This document shows positions 1 through 7,431 of a DNA stretch of 9,227 nucleotides, in pieces (within the stretch, counting starts at the first letter, position 1; each line of letters opens with the position of its first letter). The stretch comes from an uncultured Ignavibacteriales bacterium. GTDB taxonomy: Bacteria > Bacteroidota > Ignavibacteria > Ignavibacteriales > Ignavibacteriaceae. Both the position numbers and the translations under genes were made by a program. The stretch spans positions 1 through 9,227 of the forward strand of contig CAIWTC010000209.1 of NCBI GenBank assembly GCA_903915485.1. Direction: 5' to 3'. A model generated the notes under the pieces. That model ran no database searches. It was not told where the DNA came from and worked only from the letters and a program-made list of their open reading frames with translations.

Positions 1-93
1 GGAGCAGTACTGTTTAAGGATTTGAATACTTTGATTTCTTCAAGTAAATCACGGAATGCAGTTTATTACATCATAGAAATTTCTGCCATTTAG
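1..93 (+). CDS. Possible C-terminal end of an unidentified protein, cut by the left edge
   Basis: Reading from base 1 in the first forward frame gives 30 sense codons ending at a TAG at 91-93; the last residues read YYIIEISAI. The other two forward frames close within the first 25 bases. No family can be recognised from so short a piece, and no start lies inside the window. If real, it would be the tail of a gene convergent with gyrA. An open frame of 30 codons can easily occur by chance, and the reverse strand here also carries a short protein-like stretch without a start codon. The call is therefore weak. From the TAG to the gyrA terminator (about 95 bp) I see only AT-rich spacer. Confidence 0.22.
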   Translation, partial: GAVLFKDLNTLISSSKSRNAVYYIIEISAI

Positions 94-188
94 CTATCAA
101 CTAACCGAACAACAAATAACACTATCAATCTGGGCCATCATCAATAATGGGGAATATTTTTGCCCTATAATTTAAATCCACTTAAAAT

Positions 189-232
189 AAAAAAAAGGTT
201 GAGAAATAACAATTGTTAGTTTCTCAACCTTT
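189..232 (-). terminator. Rho-independent terminator of the dnaN-gyrA operon
   Basis: A perfect 13-bp inverted repeat (194-206 against 220-232, core GGTTGAGAAA/TTTCTCAACC) encloses a second perfect palindrome, TAACAATTGTTA (207-218), with a single unpaired base at 219. Read on the minus strand, the hairpin is followed directly by eight T residues (196 down to 189, the first three shared with the stem), then by A and four more T. It starts 28 nt beyond the gyrA stop codon. On the plus strand only a short T run follows, so it should work mainly leftward, as the end of the gyrase operon. Confidence 0.9.
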
Positions 233-260
233 AATTAAGAGTTTGGCAGTGATTACTTAT

Positions 261-2723
261 CTAGCCAAGCGTGGGGTCCGCTGCTGCAAGAACTTCGTCA
301 TCATCAGGTAATATCTTGGCAATATCTGCTATTGCATCACCATCTTTTAGACGAATAAGTCTTACACCTGTTGTGTTTCTTCCCATGACACGCAAGTCTT
401 TGATACTCTGACGGATTACCATACCTGCGCTAGAAATGATTACCAATTCCTCCGCATCCTGAACTTCCATCATAGCGATCATGTTGCCGGCTTTTTCAGA
501 TGTTTTAACAGTGATAACACCTTTTCCGCCGCGGTGAGTAATTCGGTAGTCAGCAATATCTGACCGTTTACCAAATCCATTTTCGGTAACTACGAGAATT
601 GTTCCCTGTCTCTTAATCACTAAGAGCCCGACAACTTTATCGCCTTTACCTAGATTTACACCTCTGACGCCGGTTGCAGTTCTACCCATGTCACGCACAT
701 CTGATTCAGTGAATCTGATTGCATAACCATGTGAAGTACCGATAACGATATCGTTGTTTCCTTCAGAAAGTTTAACACCGATAAGTTTATCACCTTCATT
801 AATATTTATTGCATTGATACCGCCGCGTCTGACATTGCCGTATGCAGAAAGAACTGTTTTCTTAATGATACCCTGTTCTGTACACATAATCAGGTACTGG
901 TCATCTTTGAATTCTTTCACAGTAACAAATGCAGAAACTACTTCATCTTTTTCTTTTTCAATCAAGTTGATGATAGACCTGCCCTTAGCAGCTCTTCCGC
1001 CTTCAGGAACTTCATGTACCTTAAGCCAATAACACCTTCCTTGATCTGTAAAGAACAGAATGTATTGATGTGTTGAAGCAATGAACATGTGTTCAATAAA
1101 ATCGTCTTCATTCGTTCCCGAACCGATGACTCCTTTACCGCCTCTTCCCTGTTTTCTGTATCCGCTGACCGGGAATCGTTTAATAAAGCCTTTGTGTGAA
1201 ATAGTTACTACTACATCTTCTTCAGCAATCATATCTTCCAAAGAAAATTCTTCGTACTTATAAACAATTTCAGTTCTTCTGGCATCACCGTATTTTTCTT
1301 TGAGTGCTAAAAGTTCTTCTTTGATTATCATATTTCTTTTTTCTTCGCTATCGAGAATACCACGGAGTTTTTCGATTAATTTTAATAGTTCGCGATACTC
1401 ATCCTCAATTTTCTTTCTTTCAAGTCCGGTCAATCTCTGCAAACGCATATCAAGGATTGCTTTTGACTGAATTTCAGAAAGTTTGAATTTACGCATCAAA
1501 TTATTTTTTGCGGTTTCTACATCTCTTGATTTTTTGATTGTCTCAATGACTTCATCAATATTATCAAGTGCGATTATATAGCCTTCCAAAATGTGAGCGC
1601 GTCTTTCAGCAGCATCTAATTCGAATTTAGTTCTGCGTACCAAAACAACCATTCTGTGTGCAAGGAAGTGAACCATCACTTCTTTAAGTGTTAATACTTT
1701 TGGAACTCCATTTACGAGTGCCAAAGTGATTACACCAAAAGTTGTCTGCATCTGAGTGTGCTTGAATAAATTATTTATCACAACTGCAGGTTGAGCATCG
1801 CGTTTAAGTTCAATAACCACACGCATACCGTCACGGTCAGATTCATCACGAATGTTTGATAATTCAGTGAACTTTCCTTCCCTGACTAAGTCAGCAATCT
1901 TCTCAATCAGGTTAGCTTTATTTACCTGATAAGGAAGTTCGGTGATAATAATATTTTCGCGGTTATTTTTAAGTGTCTCAATATTAACTTTAGCGCGGAC
2001 AATTATTTTTCCACGACCTGTCATGAATGCATTCTTAACACCTTCATAACCAAAGATAATACCACCCGTTGGAAAATCAGGAGCGATAATATACTTCATC
2101 AATTTTTCAATTGTGATATCAGGATTCTTTATCAAAGCGATAAGTCCGTCAATAACTTCGGTTAAATTGTGCGGAGGAATGTTTGTTGCCATACCTACTG
2201 CAATTCCGCTTGAACCATTTATCAATAAGTTCGGGAGATATGCAGGCATAACTTTTGGTTCTTGAAGCGAATCATCAAAGTTAGGAGCGAAATCAACTGT
2301 GTTTTTATCCAAATCGCGAAGAATCTCATCTGCAATTCTTGCTAGTCTTGCTTCAGTATAACGCATTGCTGCAGGAGAATCGCCATCAACGGAACCGAAG
2401 TTTCCCTGTCCATCCACTAAAGGATAGCGCAAAGAAAAATCCTGCACCATTCTTACCATCGTGTCATAAACAGCAGTATCACCGTGTGGATGATACTTAC
2501 CGAGGACCTCTCCCACGATTCTAGCAGATTTTTTATAAGGTTTGTTATGTGCTACACCTAGTTCCGTCATTCCAAAGAGTACTCTTCTGTGAACAGGTTT
2601 CAAACCATCACGGACATCAGGAAGAGCACGGGAAACAATTACGGACATCGAGTAGTCAATATAAGACGACTTCATTTCGTCTTCTAAAGATACCGGGATT
2701 ATTTTATCAAATATTGTTGCCAT
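261..2723 (-). CDS. gyrA: DNA gyrase subunit A
   Basis: This is the breakage-reunion subunit of type II topoisomerase gyrase (A2B2), which introduces negative supercoils into the chromosome. At 820 residues it is near the usual GyrA length. The winged-helix/tower core runs from about 10 to 490. The catalytic tyrosine is Y122 in AAMRYTEARL, after the conserved YHPHGDTAVYD (78-87). The C-terminal six-bladed pinwheel spans about 500-800. Its GyrA box reads QGRGGKG (525-531), and related blade motifs occur at about 576, 632, 680, 731 and 781. The box and the adjacent gyrB argue for GyrA rather than ParC. The protein ends in a short acidic tail (DDDE). The quinolone-pocket position equivalent to E. 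coli S83 is threonine, while D87 is kept. The start gives the expected N-terminus (DKIIPVSLEDEM). The leader is A-rich without a clear Shine-Dalgarno. The gene lies 30 bp after gyrB and is the last of the operon. Confidence 0.98.
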   Translation of the reverse strand: MATIFDKIIPVSLEDEMKSSYIDYSMSVIVSRALPDVRDGLKPVHRRVLFGMTELGVAHNKPYKKSARIVGEVLGKYHPHGDTAVYDTMVRMVQDFSLRYPLVDGQGNFGSVDGDSPAAMRYTEARLARIADEILRDLDKNTVDFAPNFDDSLQEPKVMPAYLPNLLINGSSGIAVGMATNIPPHNLTEVIDGLIALIKNPDITIEKLMKYIIAPDFPTGGIIFGYEGVKNAFMTGRGKIIVRAKVNIETLKNNRENIIITELPYQVNKANLIEKIADLVREGKFTELSNIRDESDRDGMRVVIELKRDAQPAVVINNLFKHTQMQTTFGVITLALVNGVPKVLTLKEVMVHFLAHRMVVLVRRTKFELDAAERRAHILEGYIIALDNIDEVIETIKKSRDVETAKNNLMRKFKLSEIQSKAILDMRLQRLTGLERKKIEDEYRELLKLIEKLRGILDSEEKRNMIIKEELLALKEKYGDARRTEIVYKYEEFSLEDMIAEEDVVVTISHKGFIKRFPVSGYRKQGRGGKGVIGSGTNEDDFIEHMFIASTHQYILFFTDQGRCYWLKVHEVPEGGRAAKGRSIINLIEKEKDEVVSAFVTVKEFKDDQYLIMCTEQGIIKKTVLSAYGNVRRGGINAININEGDKLIGVKLSEGNNDIVIGTSHGYAIRFTESDVRDMGRTATGVRGVNLGKGDKVVGLLVIKRQGTILVVTENGFGKRSDIADYRITHRGGKGVITVKTSEKAGNMIAMMEVQDAEELVIISSAGMVIRQSIKDLRVMGRNTTGVRLIRLKDGDAIADIAKILPDDDEVLAAADPTLG

Positions 2724-2753
2724 TTTTTTCTATTTATTAAATTTCAAAATATA

Positions 2754-4760
2754 TTAAACATCAAGATTACGAACATACTTAGCATGCTTCTCAATGAAAG
2801 CTCTTCTTTGCTCAACATCATCGCCCATCAAAGTTTCAAAGATTTTGTCGGCTGTTGCTGCGCTTTCCAATGATACCTGGAGCAATGTTCTTGATTCAGG
2901 ATTCATTGTTGTCTGCCAAAGTTGTTCAGGGTTCATCTCTCCAAGACCTTTGTATCTTGAGATGTGAACGCCTTTTATTTTAGCATCAGGGTCAAGTGCT
3001 GCCTCAGGTTCTTTTTCATCATCTTCTGCTGTTCTAACCTCGGCAATGTTTACTTTCAATCTTTTTAGTATTTCATCGCGTTCAGCTTCATCAAAAGCAT
3101 AAAATTCTTCTTTACCTTTTTTAACTCTGTACAACGGTGGCTGTGCAATATATACGCGTCCACCGGTGATAAGGTCTTTCATGTAACGATAAAGGAATGT
3201 CAAAAGAAGCGTGCGGATGTGACTACCGTCGACATCAGCATCTGTCATGAGAATGACTTTTCCATAACGAAGTTTCTCGTCATTGAATTCCGCACCCATT
3301 CCGGCACCAACTGCCGCAACCATAGAACGAATTTCTGTATTCTCTAAAATCTTCGTCAGCTTTGCTTTTTCAACATTAAGGATTTTTCCTTTCAGCGGAA
3401 GAATTGCCTGGAAGCGTCTATTACGACCCTGCTTAGCAGAACCACCTGCGGAGTCACCTTCAACGATAAATATTTCGCAATGTTCAGGATCAGTGATTGA
3501 GCAATCCGCAAGTTTACCCGGCAAATCAAAATTATCCATTGCATTTTTACGGCGGGCTAAATCTCTTGCACGACGGGCTGCTTCTCGTGCCTCTGCCGCG
3601 CGTAAGCACTTCTCAATAATTTTCTTTCCTACTGCCGGATTTTCTTCCAAGAAAAGAGCAAGCTTTTCATTAACCAAAGTTTCAACAGCAGATTTAATTT
3701 CACTGTTGCCCAATTTGGTTTTTGTCTGACCCTCGAATTGAGGTTCATGAACTTTAACTGAGATTACCGCTGTCAAGCCTTCTCTAAAGTCATCGCCGGA
3801 TAAAATAATTTTGCCGTCTTTAATAAGATTATTTTTTGCGGCATAATTATTAAGCGTACGGGTAAGACCAGACTTGAAACCTACTAAGTGGGTTCCACCT
3901 TCATGTGTATTAATATTATTTACATATGTACAAAGGTTCTCGCTGAAATCAGTATTGTATTGGAATGCTATTTCAACCGGTGTTCCGTCTTTTTCGCCTT
4001 CGATGTAAACAGTTTTATGCATTACTTCGCGGGCTGAATCAAGATATTTTACAAATTCAATAATACCGCCCTTGAAGTGGAATAACTGGTCTTCGCCTTC
4101 AATTTCATCTATTACACGAATCGAAACATTTTTGTTGAGGTATGCTAATTCACGCATTCTCTCAATAACAGTATCAAACTTAAATTTGATAGTTCTGAAA
4201 ATAGTTTTGTCAGGATAAAAAGTTATTTTAGTTCCTGTTTCAGGTTTCTTGAGAGTGCCTAAGACTTTTATTTCGCCCTGTGCATCACCGCACTTGAAAG
4301 TCATTCCATAAATTTTTTCGTCTCTTTTAACTTCAACTTTAAGCCATTCAGAAAGCGCATTAACTACTGAAACGCCCACACCATGAAGACCGCCGGAAAC
4401 TTTATAATTATGCTTATCAAATTTTCCGCCTGCATGAAGCACGGTCATAACGACTTCCAATGCCGACTTATTTTCTTCTTCGTGAAGATCGACCGGGATT
4501 CCGCGTCCGTTATCCTCAACACACACGCTTCCGTCTTTTTGAATAGTTACTTTTATAGTATCGCAAAAACCTGCAAGGGCTTCATCGATACTATTGTCAA
4601 CGACCTCGTTAATAAGGTGATGTAAACCTCTTGTTCCTACATCTCCAATATACATCGCAGGTCTTTTACGAACTGCTTCTAATCCTTTAAGAACACTAAT
4701 ATTTTTCGCATTATATTCAGTGTCCTCAACTTCTAAGATGTCATTTTCTTCTGAACTCAT
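2754..4760 (-). CDS. gyrB: DNA gyrase subunit B
   Basis: This is the ATPase subunit of DNA gyrase. At 668 residues it belongs to the short GyrB type that lacks the roughly 170-residue TOPRIM insert of proteobacteria. The GHKL ATPase domain has E52 and N56 in NEVVDNSIDEALAGF, D83 in EDNGRGIP and the glycine-rich lid GGLHGVGVSVVNALS (123-137). The transducer carries the QTK loop (345-347). The TOPRIM domain has EGDSAGG (434-440, E434), PLKGKILNVEKA (455-466) and DADVDGSH (507-514, metal ligands D507, D509 and D511). The C-terminal region has RYKGLGEMNPEQLW (602-615) and ends in YVRNLDV. Relative to Bacillus-type GyrB there is an extra acidic stretch at about 575-596. AAAGGA (4764-4769) lies 3 nt before the ATG, a tight but plausible ribosome binding site. 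A ParE identity is unlikely given the gyrA neighbour and the operon context. Confidence 0.98.
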   Translation of the reverse strand: MSSEENDILEVEDTEYNAKNISVLKGLEAVRKRPAMYIGDVGTRGLHHLINEVVDNSIDEALAGFCDTIKVTIQKDGSVCVEDNGRGIPVDLHEEENKSALEVVMTVLHAGGKFDKHNYKVSGGLHGVGVSVVNALSEWLKVEVKRDEKIYGMTFKCGDAQGEIKVLGTLKKPETGTKITFYPDKTIFRTIKFKFDTVIERMRELAYLNKNVSIRVIDEIEGEDQLFHFKGGIIEFVKYLDSAREVMHKTVYIEGEKDGTPVEIAFQYNTDFSENLCTYVNNINTHEGGTHLVGFKSGLTRTLNNYAAKNNLIKDGKIILSGDDFREGLTAVISVKVHEPQFEGQTKTKLGNSEIKSAVETLVNEKLALFLEENPAVGKKIIEKCLRAAEAREAARRARDLARRKNAMDNFDLPGKLADCSITDPEHCEIFIVEGDSAGGSAKQGRNRRFQAILPLKGKILNVEKAKLTKILENTEIRSMVAAVGAGMGAEFNDEKLRYGKVILMTDADVDGSHIRTLLLTFLYRYMKDLITGGRVYIAQPPLYRVKKGKEEFYAFDEAERDEILKRLKVNIAEVRTAEDDEKEPEAALDPDAKIKGVHISRYKGLGEMNPEQLWQTTMNPESRTLLQVSLESAATADKIFETLMGDDVEQRRAFIEKHAKYVRNLDV

Positions 4761-4794
4761 TTTTCCTTTAACCTATTATCTTTATCTATATTTC

Positions 4795-5109
4795 TTATGT
4801 ATGAAAACGGACTTTTTTAATCCGCTCTTCCTTAAAATGGTCATTAACCATCTTAACAATTTCAGTTTCGTAAAATTTTAATTCGCTTTGTAGAACTGAA
4901 TAATCCACAGCTACATATAGAATTTTCTTTTCTATTTTTTCGGGAGTGGCAATACCTATGAGTTTAGGGAATATTTCATAAAATTGTATAACCACTTCGT
5001 TGTTAAGCATTAACTCATATGCTTTTTTAAGATTTTTATCCTTGGCGATAATCTCACCAATTGTGCTCAGATGAGAATCATCTGACTTCCGTCTTACCTG
5101 CTTCGACAT
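4795..5109 (-). CDS. dciA: DUF721 / DciA-like replicative helicase-associated protein
   Basis: This small basic protein of 104 residues fits the DUF721 (DciA) pattern. It has an N-terminal helix with IGEII (17-21), a middle segment matching the family's usual W..IVG..IA..P layout (here QFYEIFPKLIGIATP, 42-56), a strand-helix core LYVAVDYSVLQSEL (64-77) and a closing KKVRF strand (98-102). DciA proteins bind the replicative helicase DnaB and promote its loading or activity; they are thought to be the ancestral counterpart of DnaC/DnaI. The family tryptophan is replaced by phenylalanine (F43). The ATG lies inside the end of recF, giving a 32-nt overlap. No other methionine occurs before residue 34, so the overlap is probably real and suggests translational coupling. 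No clear Shine-Dalgarno precedes it. Its place among dnaN, recF and gyrB supports a replication role; the exact function is inferred from the family. Confidence 0.78.
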   Translation of the reverse strand: MSKQVRRKSDDSHLSTIGEIIAKDKNLKKAYELMLNNEVVIQFYEIFPKLIGIATPEKIEKKILYVAVDYSVLQSELKFYETEIVKMVNDHFKEERIKKVRFHT

Positions 5110-6190
5110 ATATAATTTTTTTCTCTACTGAGTCTGCTAATAATCCATAATCGGAAAAATCTGTCATTGTGATAAAAGTCTGTCCGACCTCATTCAAATA
5201 ACCGCTTATATTCTGCGCTCTGTTTTTATCCAACTCTCCAAACGCATCATCTAACAAGAATATTGGATTAATTCCCGTAGCATCCTTCATGAAATAAAAC
5301 TGAGCAAACCTCAGCGCCAATTGAAATGTCTTGTGCTGACCCTGGGACCCGAATGTTTTCAGATTATTTCCGTTTATATCGAACACAATGTCATCACGAT
5401 GAGGCCCTGTTAAGTTAGTACCTCTTCTGATTTCTTCCGACTTTCGTTTTCCTAATCTGTCTCTAAAAACATCTTCGGTTATTTCGCCGGTATAATCTTG
5501 AAACGGACTATAAACTAAACCGGGTTTTTCATCAAAAGGCATTATACGGTTATATGCAGTATCAATATAATTTACGAACTCATTAATAAACTCTGTTCGT
5601 TTCTTAATAATGATAGTACCGCTTGAAACCAATTTATCGTCCCATACTTCAAGCTCACTGAAATATTCATTACGCGGCTGTTCTTTAATCAAAGAAAGAA
5701 GTGTCGAACGCTGCTTAAGTATTTTATTATAATCAAGCAATGTATCCAAATAATAATCTGAAGATTGCGATAATATTGAATCTACAAACTTCCTTCTTTC
5801 TGAGGGACTTCCCTGCGTCAGAGCATGGTCTTCAGGAGTTAATAACACTACCGGGAATTTTCCGATTATGTTTGAAGCCCTGAAGATTCCCTTACCATCC
5901 AAAAAGTAAGATCGCCTGCTTTCCTGATTTGAAAAGTATATTCTGGATTTATGAAAACTTTCACCTGCAAATGTTGCAGATATTTCATAAGCAGAATTTC
6001 CAAATTTAACATATTCACTATCAATTAAATTTTTGAAACCCTTCGTTGTGCACAAGAAATAAATTGCTTCAAGAATTGATGTTTTTCCTTGTCCATTTCC
6101 TCCAACAATAAAATTCAAATTGTTAGAGAAAGTGAGTTCCGTAGATTCGTGAATCTTAAAATTTTTTATTGATAACTGTTCTATCAGCAT
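5078..6190 (-). CDS. recF: DNA replication and repair protein RecF
   Basis: This SMC-like/ABC-class ATPase acts with RecO and RecR to load RecA on gapped DNA at stalled forks. It has 370 residues, the usual RecF length. The Walker A motif is GGNGQGKTS (30-38). The RecF-typical GSPSERRKFVD lies at 127-137 and TGPHRDDI at 261-268. The ABC signature reads SQGQHKTFQLALRFAQ (282-297), and Walker B is FLLDDAFGELD (311-321) with D314 and D315. The intervening region (about 150-250) is the helical lever arm. The ATG overlaps the dnaN stop codon by one base (TGATG at 6188-6192), typical of translational coupling, and I see no separate Shine-Dalgarno. The 3' end overlaps the dciA-like gene by 32 nt. 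The conserved N-terminus LIEQLSIKNFKIHE supports this start. Confidence 0.97.
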   Translation of the reverse strand: MLIEQLSIKNFKIHESTELTFSNNLNFIVGGNGQGKTSILEAIYFLCTTKGFKNLIDSEYVKFGNSAYEISATFAGESFHKSRIYFSNQESRRSYFLDGKGIFRASNIIGKFPVVLLTPEDHALTQGSPSERRKFVDSILSQSSDYYLDTLLDYNKILKQRSTLLSLIKEQPRNEYFSELEVWDDKLVSSGTIIIKKRTEFINEFVNYIDTAYNRIMPFDEKPGLVYSPFQDYTGEITEDVFRDRLGKRKSEEIRRGTNLTGPHRDDIVFDINGNNLKTFGSQGQHKTFQLALRFAQFYFMKDATGINPIFLLDDAFGELDKNRAQNISGYLNEVGQTFITMTDFSDYGLLADSVEKKIIYVEAGKTEVR

Positions 6191-7317
6191 CAGGAATGAG
6201 TAGATAACCTCACAGGCATTAACAGCGAAAGTATATCTTCTTTTTCTTTTTCAGCTTCACTAACAACGGGAACCAAAATGGCTGCACGAGTCGGTGTATC
6301 TAATTTAAAAAGAACTTTTTCGCAAGTTAAGTGCCCTAATATTTCCTGCATGAACTGTGGATTGAACGATATATCCATCGGTGTACCTGTGTATTCACTC
6401 TCAAGAGTATCCAACCCGCTTGAATGAGAATTCGAATCCTCAGAGAACAACTCAATTGCGTTCTCTTTGATGCTCAGTCTCAATTGCTGAAATCGAGGGT
6501 TAGAAAACAAAAGCATTCTTGTGACCGCGTTTAAAAGAGCTTTTCTTTCAACGGTCAACATCTTTTCATTTTCTTGAGGGATTACTGTCTGATAGTTCGG
6601 ATATTTCATCGTTACAAGTTTTGAAACAATGTATAAATCAGGCATCTGGAAGTGAACATAAGACGCATCATTAAAAAGTGTTACCTGATGACCATCACAT
6701 ACTTTTGAAAGTATAGAGGTGGTTCTTTCAGGAACTACTATCTGATGAGGCGTTTCTGACTTAAACTCAAATTGAGTTCTTCTGACAAGTTTGTGCCCGT
6801 CAGTACCGACGAATACAAGCGCATCACTGCGGAAATCAAATAACATTCCTGTGATAGCCATTCTTGTCTGATTAGTCTTATCGATAGCAAATGATGTACC
6901 TTCGATGATATTCTTAAGTAGCGTACCCGAAATTTGGAATTCAAATTCTCTGTTGACAACAGGAATCTGAGGGAACTCTTGAGAAACATCGTAGTTTAAG
7001 TTGTACACACCATTGTCAGTCTTAAGCTGAAGCTTAGACTGGTCTACTGCCTCGACATAAAGAGTGGTATCAGGAATTGAGCGAACAAGGTCATAAAAAA
7101 GTTTTGCATTTGTCAAAAACACAAAATCTTCCGTTGCCTGAACGCTAAGATTACACTGCAAAAACACTTCTTCATTTGTTGAAGTGATAAACAATGTGCC
7201 ATCCGAAACCTGCAGGAAAAAGTTTTCCATAACAGGATTCATGGTCTTTGACGGTACACCCGGAATTACCTTTGCGAGTGATTTTTCTAATATTTTGCTG
7301 TTAACTGTGAATTTCAT
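6190..7317 (-). CDS. dnaN: DNA polymerase III subunit beta (sliding clamp)
   Basis: This is the beta clamp, a ring-shaped dimer that tethers replicative polymerase and many repair factors to DNA. At 375 residues it has the family's usual three-fold domain layout. Visible landmarks are the N-terminus MKFTVNSKILEKSLAKV, TDGHKL (172-177) and MKYPNYQTVIP (237-247), which form part of the hydrophobic clamp-binding pocket, FNPQFMQEILGHL (318-330) and the near-terminal LLMPVRL (365-371). Most clamps end at or just after this last motif; here a four-residue tail STHS follows. GGAG (7325-7328) lies 7 nt before the ATG and supports the start. It is the first gene of the leftward operon and overlaps recF by one base. 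It is unusual that dnaA does not lie immediately upstream; a divergent reductase gene does instead. Confidence 0.98.
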   Translation of the reverse strand: MKFTVNSKILEKSLAKVIPGVPSKTMNPVMENFFLQVSDGTLFITSTNEEVFLQCNLSVQATEDFVFLTNAKLFYDLVRSIPDTTLYVEAVDQSKLQLKTDNGVYNLNYDVSQEFPQIPVVNREFEFQISGTLLKNIIEGTSFAIDKTNQTRMAITGMLFDFRSDALVFVGTDGHKLVRRTQFEFKSETPHQIVVPERTTSILSKVCDGHQVTLFNDASYVHFQMPDLYIVSKLVTMKYPNYQTVIPQENEKMLTVERKALLNAVTRMLLFSNPRFQQLRLSIKENAIELFSEDSNSHSSGLDTLESEYTGTPMDISFNPQFMQEILGHLTCEKVLFKLDTPTRAAILVPVVSEAEKEKEDILSLLMPVRLSTHS

Positions 7318-7324
7318 ATTCTAA

Positions 7325-7328
7325 CTCC
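7325..7328 (-). promoter_or_regulatory. Shine-Dalgarno sequence of dnaN
   Basis: GGAG on the minus strand sits 7 nt upstream of the dnaN ATG, a textbook spacing. It stands out because most other genes here (gyrA, recF, the dciA-like gene and the reductase) have A/T-rich leaders without a recognisable ribosome binding site. Confidence 0.7.
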
Positions 7329-7341
7329 ATATAAACACAGT

Positions 7342-7370
7342 AAATTACAAAAAATTTTTCGGATTCTCAA
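7342..7370 (-). promoter_or_regulatory. Candidate sigma70-type promoter of the dnaN operon
   Basis: On the minus strand, TTGAGA (7370-7365) and TAATTT (7347-7342) are separated by exactly 17 nt. Initiation would be expected near 7335, giving a leader of fewer than 20 nt that still includes the GGAG ribosome binding site. The region is AT-rich, so chance matches are possible. The spacing and the position just ahead of the first operon gene make this the best candidate. Confidence 0.5.
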
Positions 7371-7386
7371 TTTCTTTCTTGTATAT

Positions 7387-7413
7387 TTGACAATTATTTT
7401 TTCTCTATAAAAT
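7387..7413 (+). promoter_or_regulatory. Candidate promoter of the reductase gene
   Basis: A perfect -35-like TTGACA (7387-7392) is followed 15 nt later by TAAAAT (7408-7413); TATAAA at 7406-7411 overlaps it, with a shorter spacer. The start codon is at 7432, so the leader would be only about 10-15 nt, with no Shine-Dalgarno. This element lies back-to-back with the dnaN promoter candidate, the two -35 boxes being 16 bp apart. The spacer is shorter than ideal, so confidence is limited. Confidence 0.38.
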
Positions 7414-7431
7414 GTGAATTTCCTTTAAAAG

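Noticed and set aside
149..158. TGGGGAATAT-like stretch resembling a 16S rRNA segment
   Set aside because: The match is about ten bases only, with no surrounding rRNA sequence; it is a chance similarity.
132..167. GGGC...GCCC inverted repeat left of the gyrA terminator
   Set aside because: The 4-bp stem has a long loop and no T run follows; it is not a credible terminator or RNA.
754..1263. Plus-strand open frames of 60-92 codons opposite gyrA
   Set aside because: They lie wholly within the gyrA C-terminal domain on the opposite strand, with no family resemblance and no start signals.
3283..3729. 148-codon open frame on the plus strand inside gyrB
   Set aside because: It is antisense to the conserved TOPRIM region of gyrB. 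Its serine/alanine-rich translation resembles no protein, and it has no ribosome binding site, so it is a shadow frame.
6738..6989. 83-codon frame on the minus strand inside dnaN
   Set aside because: It is an out-of-frame reading of the highly conserved clamp gene with an arginine/serine/leucine-rich composition typical of shadows.
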